Positions 7,732 to 16,240 of a stretch of 24,161 nt of DNA are shown piece after piece. How positions within the stretch are numbered: position 1 is the first letter of the stretch; each line of letters starts with the position of its first letter. The stretch lies in NCBI GenBank assembly GCA_910588075.1, contig CAJUOS010000037.1:1-24161 (forward strand), read 5' to 3'. The notes beneath the pieces are model-generated. The model saw only the letters and a program-made list of their open reading frames with translations, had not been told where the DNA came from and made no database searches. The DNA is from an uncultured Erysipelotrichaceae bacterium. Lineage in GTDB: Bacteria; Bacillota_I; Bacilli_A; Erysipelotrichales; Coprobacillaceae. Position numbers and translations under genes: made by a program.

Positions 7732-9179
7732 CATTTAAGTCTGATAATAAAGAAATAAAACATATGTTTACCTCTTGGTATTTCATAATGTTCTTCTAAA
7801 GAAAGATAATTATCTTGTAATCTTAAATTCTTTCTTACCAAAGCAATTTCACTTGTATAAAGGAAAACATAGCCTCCTGGTTTCACAAGACGATGAATAC
7901 GTGCAAAAAAACGATCATATACATCTGTTAATTGCTTTTCATCTTTTAATTGAGCATATGTGGGCATATCTGTAATAATTTCATCAAACATTTCTTTATT
8001 ACAAAATCTTAAAGCATCTTTATGAACATAATATATTGTTTGATTAGCAATCTTCGTATTTTTACGAGCCATTTCTATTGCTTGCCCATATATATCTACC
8101 CCCATTGAAAAATGAGATGGTTTCACTATATTTTTTTCAATTAATAAAGTTCCTGTTCCTACAAAAGGATCTAAAACCTTTGCATCATCTTTCATATAAG
8201 GTTTAGCAATCTGCACTAATGTTGCAGCAACATATGGATGGATAGAATTTGAAATCACATTTTTGCGATAATGAAATCTTGGATTACTTAAATGCGACAA
8301 TCTCAAATAAATATTTACTGTTCCTCTTTTCACTTCTTTTAAAACAATTTCTATATCATAATTATGTGAGGAATTTAATAATTTTTGAGGATAAAGTTCA
8401 AATATCTTTTGTGAAACTTGTTTAATAAGCTGTGAATTCTTTTCTCTTAATTCATCAACAACTCGATAATAGAAAAATGAATTTTCATCATATATTCTCT
8501 CTAATATATTTAAAATATAACAACGTTTTAATCCTTCTGTTATATCTTCAATATTAGGATTAAGTAATGCTGCTCCTACAGGAATCAACATCTCCTTATA
8601 AACACGTATAGATTGTAAATCATAAAGTGAGTCTGTTCTGACTAATACTCCTTGACTGATTGGTTTATATAATAATGGTAAAACATGTTCAAAAACAACA
8701 AATTGATAATATGGTAAAGTTGTTAAAATAACATCTATAGGTTGATGTTTCAACTTTATAAGTTTTTTCTTATGAGGTTGATGATCGAGAATTAAAGGAT
8801 TTAACACTTTTAATTGTGCTTGAATATGTTTAGCTGAAACTTCTTCTGATTTCAATAATTTTTGTTGAATATTTTTTAATTCATATAAATATTCATAACA
8901 ATTTTGTTGACTAATTCCTTTAAGATATGCTTCTTTTACATATTCTATTTCTTCATGATGATATGCCTCCAAAAGAATAGGAATATTCCCTTTATAATAT
9001 CCTAATAATATTGCAACATTTTTTCTCACTTTAGGATCTTCATGTTGCAATAACTTTTTTAATTTATCTTGTAACTGAGAATATTTATCAAGAGACATTT
9101 CTTCTTGAAATTGTTTTCTTAACTCAATTAATGATTCTCTTAAATTTTTATCCTTTAATATATTTTCTACTAAATCCAT
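7731..9179 (-). CDS. Putative RNA/DNA methyltransferase with N-terminal helical-repeat region
   Basis: Predicted S-adenosylmethionine-dependent methyltransferase of the UPF0020/Trm11-RlmL-like kind, 482 residues. The C-terminal third holds the Rossmann fold: motif I DPFVGTGTLLIEK, acidic motif II GVDIYG, DALRF, motif IV TDMPTYAQ where relatives have (N/D)PP(Y/F), and a PGGYVFLYTS strand. Residues about 20-110 look like alpha-helical HEAT-type repeats (DPKVRKNVAILLGYYKG). The middle is unassigned; I do not see a clear THUMP domain. The open frame extends 11 codons upstream, but AAAGGGAAG just before ATG 9179 decides for this start. It follows the gene ending at 9209 by 29 bases. Target (tRNA, rRNA or other) unknown. 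Confidence 0.8.
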   Translation of the reverse strand: MDLVENILKDKNLRESLIELRKQFQEEMSLDKYSQLQDKLKKLLQHEDPKVRKNVAILLGYYKGNIPILLEAYHHEEIEYVKEAYLKGISQQNCYEYLYELKNIQQKLLKSEEVSAKHIQAQLKVLNPLILDHQPHKKKLIKLKHQPIDVILTTLPYYQFVVFEHVLPLLYKPISQGVLVRTDSLYDLQSIRVYKEMLIPVGAALLNPNIEDITEGLKRCYILNILERIYDENSFFYYRVVDELREKNSQLIKQVSQKIFELYPQKLLNSSHNYDIEIVLKEVKRGTVNIYLRLSHLSNPRFHYRKNVISNSIHPYVAATLVQIAKPYMKDDAKVLDPFVGTGTLLIEKNIVKPSHFSMGVDIYGQAIEMARKNTKIANQTIYYVHKDALRFCNKEMFDEIITDMPTYAQLKDEKQLTDVYDRFFARIHRLVKPGGYVFLYTSEIALVRKNLRLQDNYLSLEEHYEIPRGKHMFYFFIIRLK

Positions 9180-9208
9180 TACAACTTCCCTTTCACATAT
9201 TATCCCTA

Positions 9209-10081
9209 TCATATCATATTTTTCTTATTTATCCAACTGATTTTAGGTAGTGTTACATAGAAAGAGAGAATTTTAGTTATTTCTTGATACATTTTTCTTT
9301 CTTCTTCTATATAAACAAAATAACTATCTATTCTTTCTTGCGATATTTTCTGAGATAAAACTTCATTAAAAAAATGTGAAGGAAAAAACAAACGTGCATA
9401 AAAATAAAGGATTTCATAGACATCAAAATAATGTGTTTCTAATAATTGTTCTAGCATATCATAAGTTAATAATTGACTTCTTAATAAATAAACCAAATGT
9501 CTCATTCTAGAACTTATAACATAATTCATAGGATTTAATAATTCATGAACATAATCACTAATAGTGTGTTTTAAAGCCAATCCCATTGTAATAGATGCAT
9601 TTTTGTGAATAGAGAGAATTTCATTTAATATGTTAATACAGTTTTCTGCTAAACCTGTATAATAATAGATTAATGAAACTAATTCTGGGTTGTGTTTAAA
9701 ACTATAAGCATATTGTTTAACAAGTTCTTTAACACTATCTATTTTACATATCCATTGTTCTTTGATTTGATAAATAAATAATCTTTGATGAGGTATAGGT
9801 TGTAAAAATGAAGTTAAATAATTTTGAAAATGAAAATCATAGTCATGATATACAAGAAGGACATGTTGATAAGAAATAACATCTTCATTATTATTTTTTA
9901 CCAAACTATATCCTGGACATTGACAATTTTGAATAAGATAACGATAATATTGAAAAATTTCTAAAAATATATGAGGATTTTGTACATAAGAAAAATAATA
10001 GAGTTGATTTTGAAAGTGAAAGTATTGAGGAGGCTCTATTTCTTCTTGAATACCATAATAAAGTTTTAAAATATGATTCAC
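9209..10081 (-). CDS. Uncharacterised protein, possibly YutH/CotS-like spore coat kinase relative
   Basis: I do not recognise this 290-residue protein with certainty. It is rich in Tyr, Phe, His and Ile, has no signal peptide or membrane helix, and lacks obvious catalytic motifs. The C-terminal half (HELLNPMNYVISSRMRHLVY, then YFYARLFFPSHFF) recalls the end of the degenerate aminoglycoside-phosphotransferase-like spore coat proteins (YutH/CotS), where an ARLLFPSHFFD-like stretch is common; this is memory of the family, not a search. The adjacent upstream gene is yunB, a sporulation gene, 14 bases away, which fits. The start is GTG with only a weak AGAAAGAAG ribosome site, suggesting low translation or coupling. 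Confidence 0.75.
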   Translation of the reverse strand: MNHILKLYYGIQEEIEPPQYFHFQNQLYYFSYVQNPHIFLEIFQYYRYLIQNCQCPGYSLVKNNNEDVISYQHVLLVYHDYDFHFQNYLTSFLQPIPHQRLFIYQIKEQWICKIDSVKELVKQYAYSFKHNPELVSLIYYYTGLAENCINILNEILSIHKNASITMGLALKHTISDYVHELLNPMNYVISSRMRHLVYLLRSQLLTYDMLEQLLETHYFDVYEILYFYARLFFPSHFFNEVLSQKISQERIDSYFVYIEEERKMYQEITKILSFYVTLPKISWINKKNMI

Positions 10082-10095
10082 TTGAATTCTTCTTT

Positions 10096-10752
10096 CTATT
10101 GTGTATATATGAGTGGAATTTGTCCCTGAAATATTTCTAATAAAACAGGAATTTTAATGGTGTGAGAATGATATTGCTCAAAAAATGGATAAACCATTGT
10201 TAAATTCATTGTAACTTCTATTGATAATTCTACCATAACATGATTAACTCCATAATTTTCAATTTTCTTGGCTATGGAGCCACTAACACTTGAAAGGTGT
10301 TTATATCGAATAGGAATTGTAGGGAAAATTGGCTGAAAAAATGGAAGATGTAATAATGAAGCAACTGATACTTTTGAAATAATACCATTTTGGGAAACTT
10401 CTTTCATTCTTCTTTGATAATAACTATCATCTATGGCTTGATAACGTCCTTCTTCTATTGAAGCATATGTGTTTTCTATATCTAAAACAATAGCTGTAAT
10501 AAGTTTATTGACTTTAACCATATCAAAATCAATAAGTTGTATATTTTTTTCATCATCTCTTTCAATAATGACTAAATCATCATATTGTGAATCATCTGTA
10601 AAATAACAATGTGATATAATTAATTGATTAAATCTTTCTACCTCCATCTTGCCATATTGTTTAATACTTGGTATTAAACGAACATATAAAGATGTCATTG
10701 AAACAATTAATAATGATAATAAACAGATGATAATAATTATCCATTTCTTCAT
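10096..10752 (-). CDS. yunB: Sporulation protein YunB
   Basis: Membrane-anchored protein of 218 residues whose family is required for normal sporulation in Bacillus (sigma-E regulon). An N-terminal membrane segment (MKKWIIIIICLLSLLIVSM) precedes an extracytoplasmic domain with family features: DFDMVKVNKLITAIVLDIE, the IPLG-equivalent LLHLPFFQPIFPTIPIRY, and IENYGVNHVMVELSIEVT followed by TIKIPVLLEIFQGQIPLIY, matching the YunB C-terminus as I know it. The frame is open to 10818, but a terminator hairpin at 10785-10813 lies inside that extension, so ATG 10752 with GGTGAAGAG in front is the better start. Function in the spore remains undefined in the family. Confidence 0.8.
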   Translation of the reverse strand: MKKWIIIIICLLSLLIVSMTSLYVRLIPSIKQYGKMEVERFNQLIISHCYFTDDSQYDDLVIIERDDEKNIQLIDFDMVKVNKLITAIVLDIENTYASIEEGRYQAIDDSYYQRRMKEVSQNGIISKVSVASLLHLPFFQPIFPTIPIRYKHLSSVSGSIAKKIENYGVNHVMVELSIEVTMNLTMVYPFFEQYHSHTIKIPVLLEIFQGQIPLIYTQ

Positions 10753-10767
10753 ACTCTTCACCACTTC

Positions 10768-10775
10768 ATTATATG
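10768..10775 (-). promoter_or_regulatory. Possible -10 element upstream of yunB (CATATAAT)
   Basis: Minus-strand CATATAAT fits the sigma-E/sigma-K -10 pattern CATAnnnT and also contains TATAAT. It lies 15 bases before the chosen yunB ATG, just after the upstream terminator. No convincing -35 is present (T-rich run), and the leader would be very short, so this is only a candidate. Confidence 0.3.
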
Positions 10776-10784
10776 TTAAGAAAT

Positions 10785-10813
10785 AAAAAAAATAACATAC
10801 ACTGTATGTTATT
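10785..10813 (-). terminator. Terminator of the suf operon after the cyclo-ligase gene
   Basis: Perfect 10-bp stem (arms 10791-10800 and 10804-10813, AATAACATAC/GTATGTTATT) with a 3-base loop, followed on the minus strand by eight T. It overlaps the stop codon of the cyclo-ligase gene and marks the end of the suf transcript. Confidence 0.85.
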
Positions 10814-11324
10814 CGCATAATATCTCATCTAATGGTAAATCATATTCATTTATGTCTATTTTATCAACTTTTTGATATGAAAAAGCAAGACCTAGCTTAT
10901 ATCCCAAATATCCCTTTGCAAAATATTTATCATAAAAACCTTTACCATATCCAACTCGATAATTTTGATTATCAAATGCAAGCATTGGAACAATCATCAA
11001 ATCAATATCTTGAATATTTGCAATTTGATTTGTTGTTGGTTCTAATACATGGAATGTTCCTTCCTTTAAATCATTTAAAGAATGAATATAATAAAATTCC
11101 ATTTCATCATTGATTATTTTAGGAACACATACACAATGACTTTTTAATGCTTGTTGAATAAGTGGAAAGGTATTGACTTCACCTGGTAAACTAACATAAA
11201 TGCCTATTATTTTTGCTTTTTTATAATAACTATGTTGTTGAACTTTTTGAATAATTATTTGACTATGAAGTAAAAACGTCTCTTGTTCCATTAAAAGACG
11301 TTTTTCTTTCATTATTTTTCTCAT
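10809..11324 (-). CDS. 5-formyltetrahydrofolate cyclo-ligase
   Basis: Converts 5-formyl-THF to 5,10-methenyl-THF using ATP, returning stored folate to one-carbon metabolism in the cytoplasm. The 171-residue protein starts MRKIMKEKR, the usual N-terminus with the ATP-site basic patch. It has GIYVSLPGEVNT, VCVPKI, DLMIVPMLAFD and the signature YRVGYGKGFYDKYF near the C-terminus. The frame is open to a TTG at 11360, inside sufB; I prefer ATG 11324, eight bases after the sufB stop, with GGATAAG overlapping that stop as ribosome site. It is translationally coupled to sufB and ends the operon, as shown by the terminator behind it. B. subtilis calls the homologue yqgN; other names are fau and ygfA. 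Confidence 0.9.
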   Translation of the reverse strand: MRKIMKEKRLLMEQETFLLHSQIIIQKVQQHSYYKKAKIIGIYVSLPGEVNTFPLIQQALKSHCVCVPKIINDEMEFYYIHSLNDLKEGTFHVLEPTTNQIANIQDIDLMIVPMLAFDNQNYRVGYGKGFYDKYFAKGYLGYKLGLAFSYQKVDKIDINEYDLPLDEILCE

Positions 11325-11331
11325 CTTTTTC

Positions 11332-12738
11332 TTATCCAATACTATCTTCTCCAAAATCAAGCTTTAACAATTGATTTAATTCAACAGCATACTCCATTGG
11401 TAATTCTCTTGAGAATGGTTCAATAAATCCCATAACAATCATTTCAGTTGCTTGTGATTTTGTTAATCCTCGGCTCATAAGATAAAACAATTGATCTTCT
11501 GATACTTTAGAAACAGTTGCCTCATGTTCAATAATAGAATCATTATTAAACATTATATTTGTTGGGATAGTATCACTTGTAGATTTTTCATCTAAAATTA
11601 AAGTATCACATTCAACTTTACTTTTTGCATGAGTTGCCTTTTTATTATGACGAACCAATCCACGATAATTCACTTTTCCACCATTACGTGAAATAGATTT
11701 TGAAATAATTTGACTAGATGTATGTGGAGCAAGATGAATCATTTTTGAACCAGAATCTATAATCTGAACATCATCAGCCACAGCAATAGTTACACAAGTT
11801 CCTTTTGCTCCTTCTTGAGCTAAAACACAAGTTGGATATTTCATAGTTACTAATGAACCAATATTTCCATCTACCCACTCCATTGAACCATTTTTAAAGA
11901 CTTTAGCTCTTTGTGTTACTAAATTATATATATTTTTTGACCAGTTTTGAATTGTTGTATATCGGCATTTTGCCCCTTCTAAAACAACAATTTCTACAAC
12001 TCCAGCATGAAGTGAATCTTTTGAATAAGATGGTGCTGTACATCCTTCCACATAATGAATATCTGCTCCTTCATCAACAATAATTAATGTTCTTTCAAAT
12101 TGTGCCATTCTTTCAGAATTAATACGAAAATAAGATTGTAAAGGTTTTTCTAATTTTACATGTGGAGGTACATAAATAAATGATCCACCAGACCACACTG
12201 CACCATTTAAAGCTGAAAATTTATTATCATTATATGGAATAACAGTATCAAAATATTTTTTAAATATATCTGGATATTCTCTTAATCCACTATCAATATC
12301 TAAAAAAATAACACCTTTCTCTTTCACTTCTTCTAACATATTATGATAAACAACTTCTGACTCATATTGTGCAGATGCTCCAGCTAAAAATTTTTGTTCT
12401 GCTTCTGGAATACCTAATTTATTAAAAGTATTCTTAATTGTTTCTGGAACTTCTTCCCATTTGTCAGTCTTATTATCACTTGGTCGATTATAATAAGTAT
12501 ACTCATCAAAATCCATTTGACTTAAATCAACACCCCATGTTGGCATTGGTTTTTCTAAAAAACATTTTAAAGATTTTAAACGATATTCTAACATCCATTC
12601 AGGTTCACCCTTAATTGCAGATATTTCTCTTACAATTTCTTCGCTTAATCCTTTAGGCGTTTTAAAAATAGAAACATCCTCATCTTTAAAATCAAATTCT
12701 TCATTATTTGTAGGAATATCATATTTATCTATTGCCAT
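11332..12738 (-). CDS. sufB: Fe-S cluster scaffold protein SufB
   Basis: Core scaffold of the SufBCD complex, on which 4Fe-4S clusters are built in the cytoplasm before transfer to target proteins. The 468-residue protein matches family length (about 465) and is conserved throughout. Visible are YYNRPSDNKTDKWEEVP, the beta-helix core with VEGCTAPSYSKDSLHAGVVE, the cluster/sulfur-site Cys in KVECDTLIL (equivalent to E. coli Cys405), and IEHEATVSKVSEDQLFYLMSRGL with the conserved His-Glu. It starts two bases after the sufU stop with a GAGGAATAAGT leader, is last of the suf genes, and is followed by the folate cyclo-ligase. Function is certain at family level. Confidence 0.97.
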   Translation of the reverse strand: MAIDKYDIPTNNEEFDFKDEDVSIFKTPKGLSEEIVREISAIKGEPEWMLEYRLKSLKCFLEKPMPTWGVDLSQMDFDEYTYYNRPSDNKTDKWEEVPETIKNTFNKLGIPEAEQKFLAGASAQYESEVVYHNMLEEVKEKGVIFLDIDSGLREYPDIFKKYFDTVIPYNDNKFSALNGAVWSGGSFIYVPPHVKLEKPLQSYFRINSERMAQFERTLIIVDEGADIHYVEGCTAPSYSKDSLHAGVVEIVVLEGAKCRYTTIQNWSKNIYNLVTQRAKVFKNGSMEWVDGNIGSLVTMKYPTCVLAQEGAKGTCVTIAVADDVQIIDSGSKMIHLAPHTSSQIISKSISRNGGKVNYRGLVRHNKKATHAKSKVECDTLILDEKSTSDTIPTNIMFNNDSIIEHEATVSKVSEDQLFYLMSRGLTKSQATEMIVMGFIEPFSRELPMEYAVELNQLLKLDFGEDSIG

Positions 12739-12740
12739 AC

Positions 12741-13178
12741 TTATTCCTCACTCTCTTTAATTAATTTAACAAGACCATTCCACCCTAATGTAGCACACTT
12801 AATACGATTTGCTTGTTTATGAGTATTTTTAAAAGCAATGGCTTCTTCTAATAACTCTTCATCATAATCTTTTTCATAAATCATATTCATATAATTTTCA
12901 ACAATATTCATTGCTTCTTCTTTTGTTTTTCCAATCACAAGTTCACTCATAATAGAAGTAGAAGATGTACAAATAGCACATGCTTCTCCATCATAACGAA
13001 CATCTTCTATTTGATTACCATTAAATTTCACTTGAATATCTAAATCATCAATACAAGTATCTGAATTCATATTCGCTTGTTGATATGAATCATCATCAAT
13101 AAGTCCACGATTTCTAGGATGTTCATAATGATCCATAATAATTTCTCTTAAAATTTGTGGATTATCCAAAGAACGCAT
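12741..13178 (-). CDS. sufU: Zinc-dependent sulfurtransferase SufU
   Basis: Accepts persulfide sulfur from the cysteine desulfurase SufS and passes it to SufBCD; SufU is a zinc protein in Firmicutes. The 145-residue sequence keeps the four zinc ligands known from B. subtilis: Cys42 and Asp44 (TCIDD), Cys67 (GEACAIC) and Cys128 (RIKCATL). It also has the N-terminal IMDHYEHPRNRG signature. Two things differ from the usual text: the Gly of the C-G-D motif is Ile here, and an extra Cys70 follows Cys67. The ATG overlaps the 3' end of sufS by 17 bases, with AAAGGAG upstream, indicating coupled expression with SufS, its partner. Confidence 0.95.
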   Translation of the reverse strand: MRSLDNPQILREIIMDHYEHPRNRGLIDDDSYQQANMNSDTCIDDLDIQVKFNGNQIEDVRYDGEACAICTSSTSIMSELVIGKTKEEAMNIVENYMNMIYEKDYDEELLEEAIAFKNTHKQANRIKCATLGWNGLVKLIKESEE

Positions 13179-14391
13179 CTAAGAAGTCATCTCCTTTCTT
13201 ACAAACATCAATAAATTGATCAATTTCTTCTTTTGTATTATAAAAATAAAAAGTAACTCTTAATGTTGAAGATACACTTAAAAATTCATCTAATATTTTT
13301 GCACAATGTTGTCCTGCTCTTACAGCTATTCCATATGTATTAAAAAGACTTGCTGCATCTTGAGAAAAAACACCCTTAATATTAAATGCAATAGCACCTG
13401 TTGATTCTTGATTATAAATTTCTAAATTATCAAGTTGACTCATTTTATCAATACAATAAGCTCTTAATTCCTTTTCATGTGCCTCTATATCATTCATATT
13501 CAAGTGTGAAAGATAATTTATAGCACTTCCTAAGCCTATAACCCCTTCTATATTAGGAGTTCCTGCTTCAAACTTATAAGGAGGATTTTTTAATGTAACA
13601 ACACCACAACTATTATAACGTGAATTTGAACCTCCCCCTAAACGAGTTGGCTTTGTTTCACATAATAAATCATATTTTCCATATAAAACACCTACACCAG
13701 TAGGACCACACATTTTATGGCCAGAAAAAGCTAAAAAATCAACATCTGTATCTTGAACATCAGTATTTTGATGAGGGACACTCTGTGCTCCATCAGCTAC
13801 AACAATAGCTTTTAATTGATGCGCATAAGCACATATTTCTTTCATTGGTGCTTTATAACCAAGGACATTTGTTACTTCAGCAATGGCTAAAATTTTTGTC
13901 TTTTCACTCATTGCTTTTTTTACATTTTCTAAAGTTAAACGCCCTTTTTCATCTAATTCTATAAACTTAACAATCGCTCCTACTTCCCTAGCCACATCAA
14001 ACCAAGGCAATGTATTAGAAGCATGTTCAGCCACAGTTAATAAAATTTCATCACCTGCTTTTAAATGTGTTTTCCCATATCCATAAGCAACAAGATTTAA
14101 TGAATCTGTTGTTCCAGAAGTAAAAACAATTTCTTCCTTACGCTGAGCATGAATAAATTTTTTAACAATTTCTCTTGTTTTTTCATATTGCTCATCAACC
14201 TCATGAGATAAATCATAATCACCCCTATGAGCATTACCTGAATAATTTGTTAAATAATCACAAACAGAATGAATAACCACTTGTGGTTTTAAAGTTGTTG
14301 CACCATTATCAAAATAAATCAAAGGATGTTCATGCATTAATTTTCCATTCAACATAGGAAAATCTTTTCTAATCATATTTACATCAAACAT
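13162..14391 (-). CDS. sufS: Cysteine desulfurase SufS
   Basis: Pyridoxal-phosphate enzyme that takes sulfur from cysteine, leaving alanine and an enzyme persulfide for SufU. With this start it has 409 residues, normal for SufS. The PLP lysine is in FSGHKMCGPTGVG (about residue 226), the cofactor aspartate in VVADGAQSVPH, and the catalytic cysteine in RAGQHCAKIL (about 363), the group II desulfurase RAGxHC motif. The N-terminus reads IRKDFPML...LIYFDNGATTLKP, as usual. The frame has a GTG three codons further upstream; I prefer ATG 14391, which has AAGGTAGGTG at good spacing and overlaps the sufD stop closely. Active-site residues are all present. Confidence 0.96.
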   Translation of the reverse strand: MFDVNMIRKDFPMLNGKLMHEHPLIYFDNGATTLKPQVVIHSVCDYLTNYSGNAHRGDYDLSHEVDEQYEKTREIVKKFIHAQRKEEIVFTSGTTDSLNLVAYGYGKTHLKAGDEILLTVAEHASNTLPWFDVAREVGAIVKFIELDEKGRLTLENVKKAMSEKTKILAIAEVTNVLGYKAPMKEICAYAHQLKAIVVADGAQSVPHQNTDVQDTDVDFLAFSGHKMCGPTGVGVLYGKYDLLCETKPTRLGGGSNSRYNSCGVVTLKNPPYKFEAGTPNIEGVIGLGSAINYLSHLNMNDIEAHEKELRAYCIDKMSQLDNLEIYNQESTGAIAFNIKGVFSQDAASLFNTYGIAVRAGQHCAKILDEFLSVSSTLRVTFYFYNTKEEIDQFIDVCKKGDDFLDAFFG

Positions 14392-14392
14392 A

Positions 14393-15295
14393 CTATGCAC
14401 CTACCTTTGATAAAACATCTTCAAAATGTTCTTTTAACATCTCATTATCTATAACTTCAATAACAGGTTTTAAATATCCATAAGTAATCAGCTGCATTGC
14501 TTGTTTCTTTGTTAAACCTCGACTTTGTAAATAATATAAATGCTCTTCATCCATTTTTCCTACACCAGCCGCATGAGAAGCTTTCACATCAAATTCATCT
14601 ATAAATAAATAAGGATTAGCACTTGCAATACATTCTGAATCAAAAACCATAATTTTATTTGTTTGATGAGATGATGAACCATGTTGTCCTTTTGTAATTG
14701 TTCCTATACCATCAATCGTTAAATGTCCTTTATCTTTAACAACACCATAATTATCCATTTGTCCATATGTATGAGGTTGATTATGTTGAATAAGCACTTT
14801 AAAAGATTTCTGCTCATTCTCTTTTGATAAAATAGCCATTCTGACTTGAGCATCTGCATTTTCACCATCTAAATAATAAGAATATTCTCCTTCAATACTA
14901 CTATTTGATAATTCTGCATACCCACTATGGCACAACGCATCTCTTTGTAAATAAATGTCTTCCTTCATTTTTGATTGATCATGATTTGAATTATTTTCAT
15001 TAAATATATGAACAATAGCTTGTTCCTTTAAATTCATTGTCTTATGTAAAAAAGCATGATTCTTTAAAACTTTTGTTTCAATAATATTGACTTGTGTTCT
15101 TTTTTCAAATGTATACGTAATAGAAAAATCAATATAATCATCTAATAAAAAGATGACTTGAATTTCTATTGGTTTTTGATTTTCAAACACCAAATGATGT
15201 TGATGATAATAAACATTATCTGGTAAAGAGGACTGAATACACTCTTGATTCTTAAAAACAATATAATAAGAACAATTTAACTCAAAATCATTCAT
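14393..15295 (-). CDS. sufD: Fe-S assembly protein SufD
   Basis: Partner of SufB and SufC in the scaffold complex, helping iron entry. The C-terminal half is typical: IDEFDVKASHAAGVGKMDEEHLYYLQSRGLTKKQAMQLITYGYL, with the functional His corresponding to E. coli His360. The N-terminal part is shortened: 300 residues against about 430 in most SufD. So the N-terminal helical domain is reduced and only the beta-helix and C-terminal helices remain. The frame extends to a GTG at 15319, but AAGGAAAG eight bases before ATG 15295 decides; this start overlaps the sufC stop (ATGAATGA). Divergence from SufB, and place between sufC and sufS, fit SufD. Confidence 0.92.
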   Translation of the reverse strand: MNDFELNCSYYIVFKNQECIQSSLPDNVYYHQHHLVFENQKPIEIQVIFLLDDYIDFSITYTFEKRTQVNIIETKVLKNHAFLHKTMNLKEQAIVHIFNENNSNHDQSKMKEDIYLQRDALCHSGYAELSNSSIEGEYSYYLDGENADAQVRMAILSKENEQKSFKVLIQHNQPHTYGQMDNYGVVKDKGHLTIDGIGTITKGQHGSSSHQTNKIMVFDSECIASANPYLFIDEFDVKASHAAGVGKMDEEHLYYLQSRGLTKKQAMQLITYGYLKPVIEVIDNEMLKEHFEDVLSKVGA

Positions 15296-16106
15296 TTTTA
15301 AAACTTTCCTTTTTTCCACATGATTCTAATATAATTGGTTTCTTTTCCTCTTCTTCTTTCATCTCTATACCAAGTTCTTTTATCCACTCATAGCCTTCTT
15401 GATCAATTTTTTCAACCAGTTCATATCCACCACTCATGACAATTTGTCCATTAACCAAAACATGAACATGAGTTGGTTTGACAAGCTCAAATAATCTTTC
15501 ATAATGAGAAACCATAACACAAGCAAAGTCATCACTACGCATTGAATTAATAGCATCACTTACCACTCGTAATGCATCAACATCTAAACCAGAATCAATT
15601 TCATCTAATAAAGCAAATTGTGGTTTTAATAATTTCATTTGTAGAATTTCATTTCTTTTCTTTTCACCACCAGAAAAACCTTCATTTAAATAACGATGAG
15701 CTAAATTTTCATTCATATTTAACTCTTCAATATTTTTATCCAAAGTTCTTATAAATTTGAATAATGAAATTGGTTTTTCTAATCTTGCATTCATCGCAGC
15801 CTTTAAAAAATCAGAATTTGTAACTCCTGGTATCTCTTGAGGATATTGCATTCCTAAAAACAACCCTGCACGAGCTCTTTCATCTACACTCATAGATAAT
15901 ACATCTTGATTTTCCAATAAAATACTCCCACTTGTTACATTATATTTAGGATGTCCCATAATTGCTGATAATAAGGTTGACTTCCCATTTCCATTTGGAC
16001 CCATAATTGCATGAATCTCTCCAGTTTTTATTTCTAAACAAATACCTTTTAAAATTTCTTTTTCTCCAACATTAACATGAAGATCTTTAATCACTAAAGT
16101 TGACAT
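15288..16106 (-). CDS. sufC: Fe-S assembly ATPase SufC
   Basis: ABC-type ATPase, not a transporter; its dimerisation on SufB-SufD drives the conformational change needed for cluster assembly. Walker A GPNGNGKST is at residues 36-44, the SufC signature FSGGEKKRNEILQM follows near 145, and Walker B with the adjacent D-loop reads FALLDEIDSGLDVDAL. The His switch is in CVMVSHYERL. At 272 residues it is about 15-20 longer than many homologues because of an acidic/basic tail (KEEEEKKPIILESCGKKE). First gene of the operon, with its own promoter and AAAGGGG ribosome site. Order C-D-S-U-B is that of Bacillus. Confidence 0.97.
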   Translation of the reverse strand: MSTLVIKDLHVNVGEKEILKGICLEIKTGEIHAIMGPNGNGKSTLLSAIMGHPKYNVTSGSILLENQDVLSMSVDERARAGLFLGMQYPQEIPGVTNSDFLKAAMNARLEKPISLFKFIRTLDKNIEELNMNENLAHRYLNEGFSGGEKKRNEILQMKLLKPQFALLDEIDSGLDVDALRVVSDAINSMRSDDFACVMVSHYERLFELVKPTHVHVLVNGQIVMSGGYELVEKIDQEGYEWIKELGIEMKEEEEKKPIILESCGKKESFKNE

Positions 16107-16131
16107 AAATACGCCCCTTTCAAATACATAT

Positions 16132-16160
16132 ATTTTACTTAAAATTCAATACATTGACAA
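16132..16160 (-). promoter_or_regulatory. Promoter of the suf operon
   Basis: Minus-strand TTGTCA (16155-16160), 17-base spacer, TAAAAT (16132-16137), about 25 bases upstream of the sufC ATG. Good sigma-A match. No clear Fur- or IscR-type operator is visible around it. The stretch from 16161 to 16240 is AT-rich with no gene. Confidence 0.7.
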
Positions 16161-16240
16161 GTTATACGATAATAAATTTAATATGTATATTATGCACAAC
16201 TTTTCATATTATATAAAATCTTAAAAAAATTTCTCTCTAT

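Noticed and set aside
15572..15754. Plus-strand 60-codon frame opposite sufC
   Set aside because: Shadow of a conserved gene, no ribosome site, His/Asn/Phe-rich nonsense composition.
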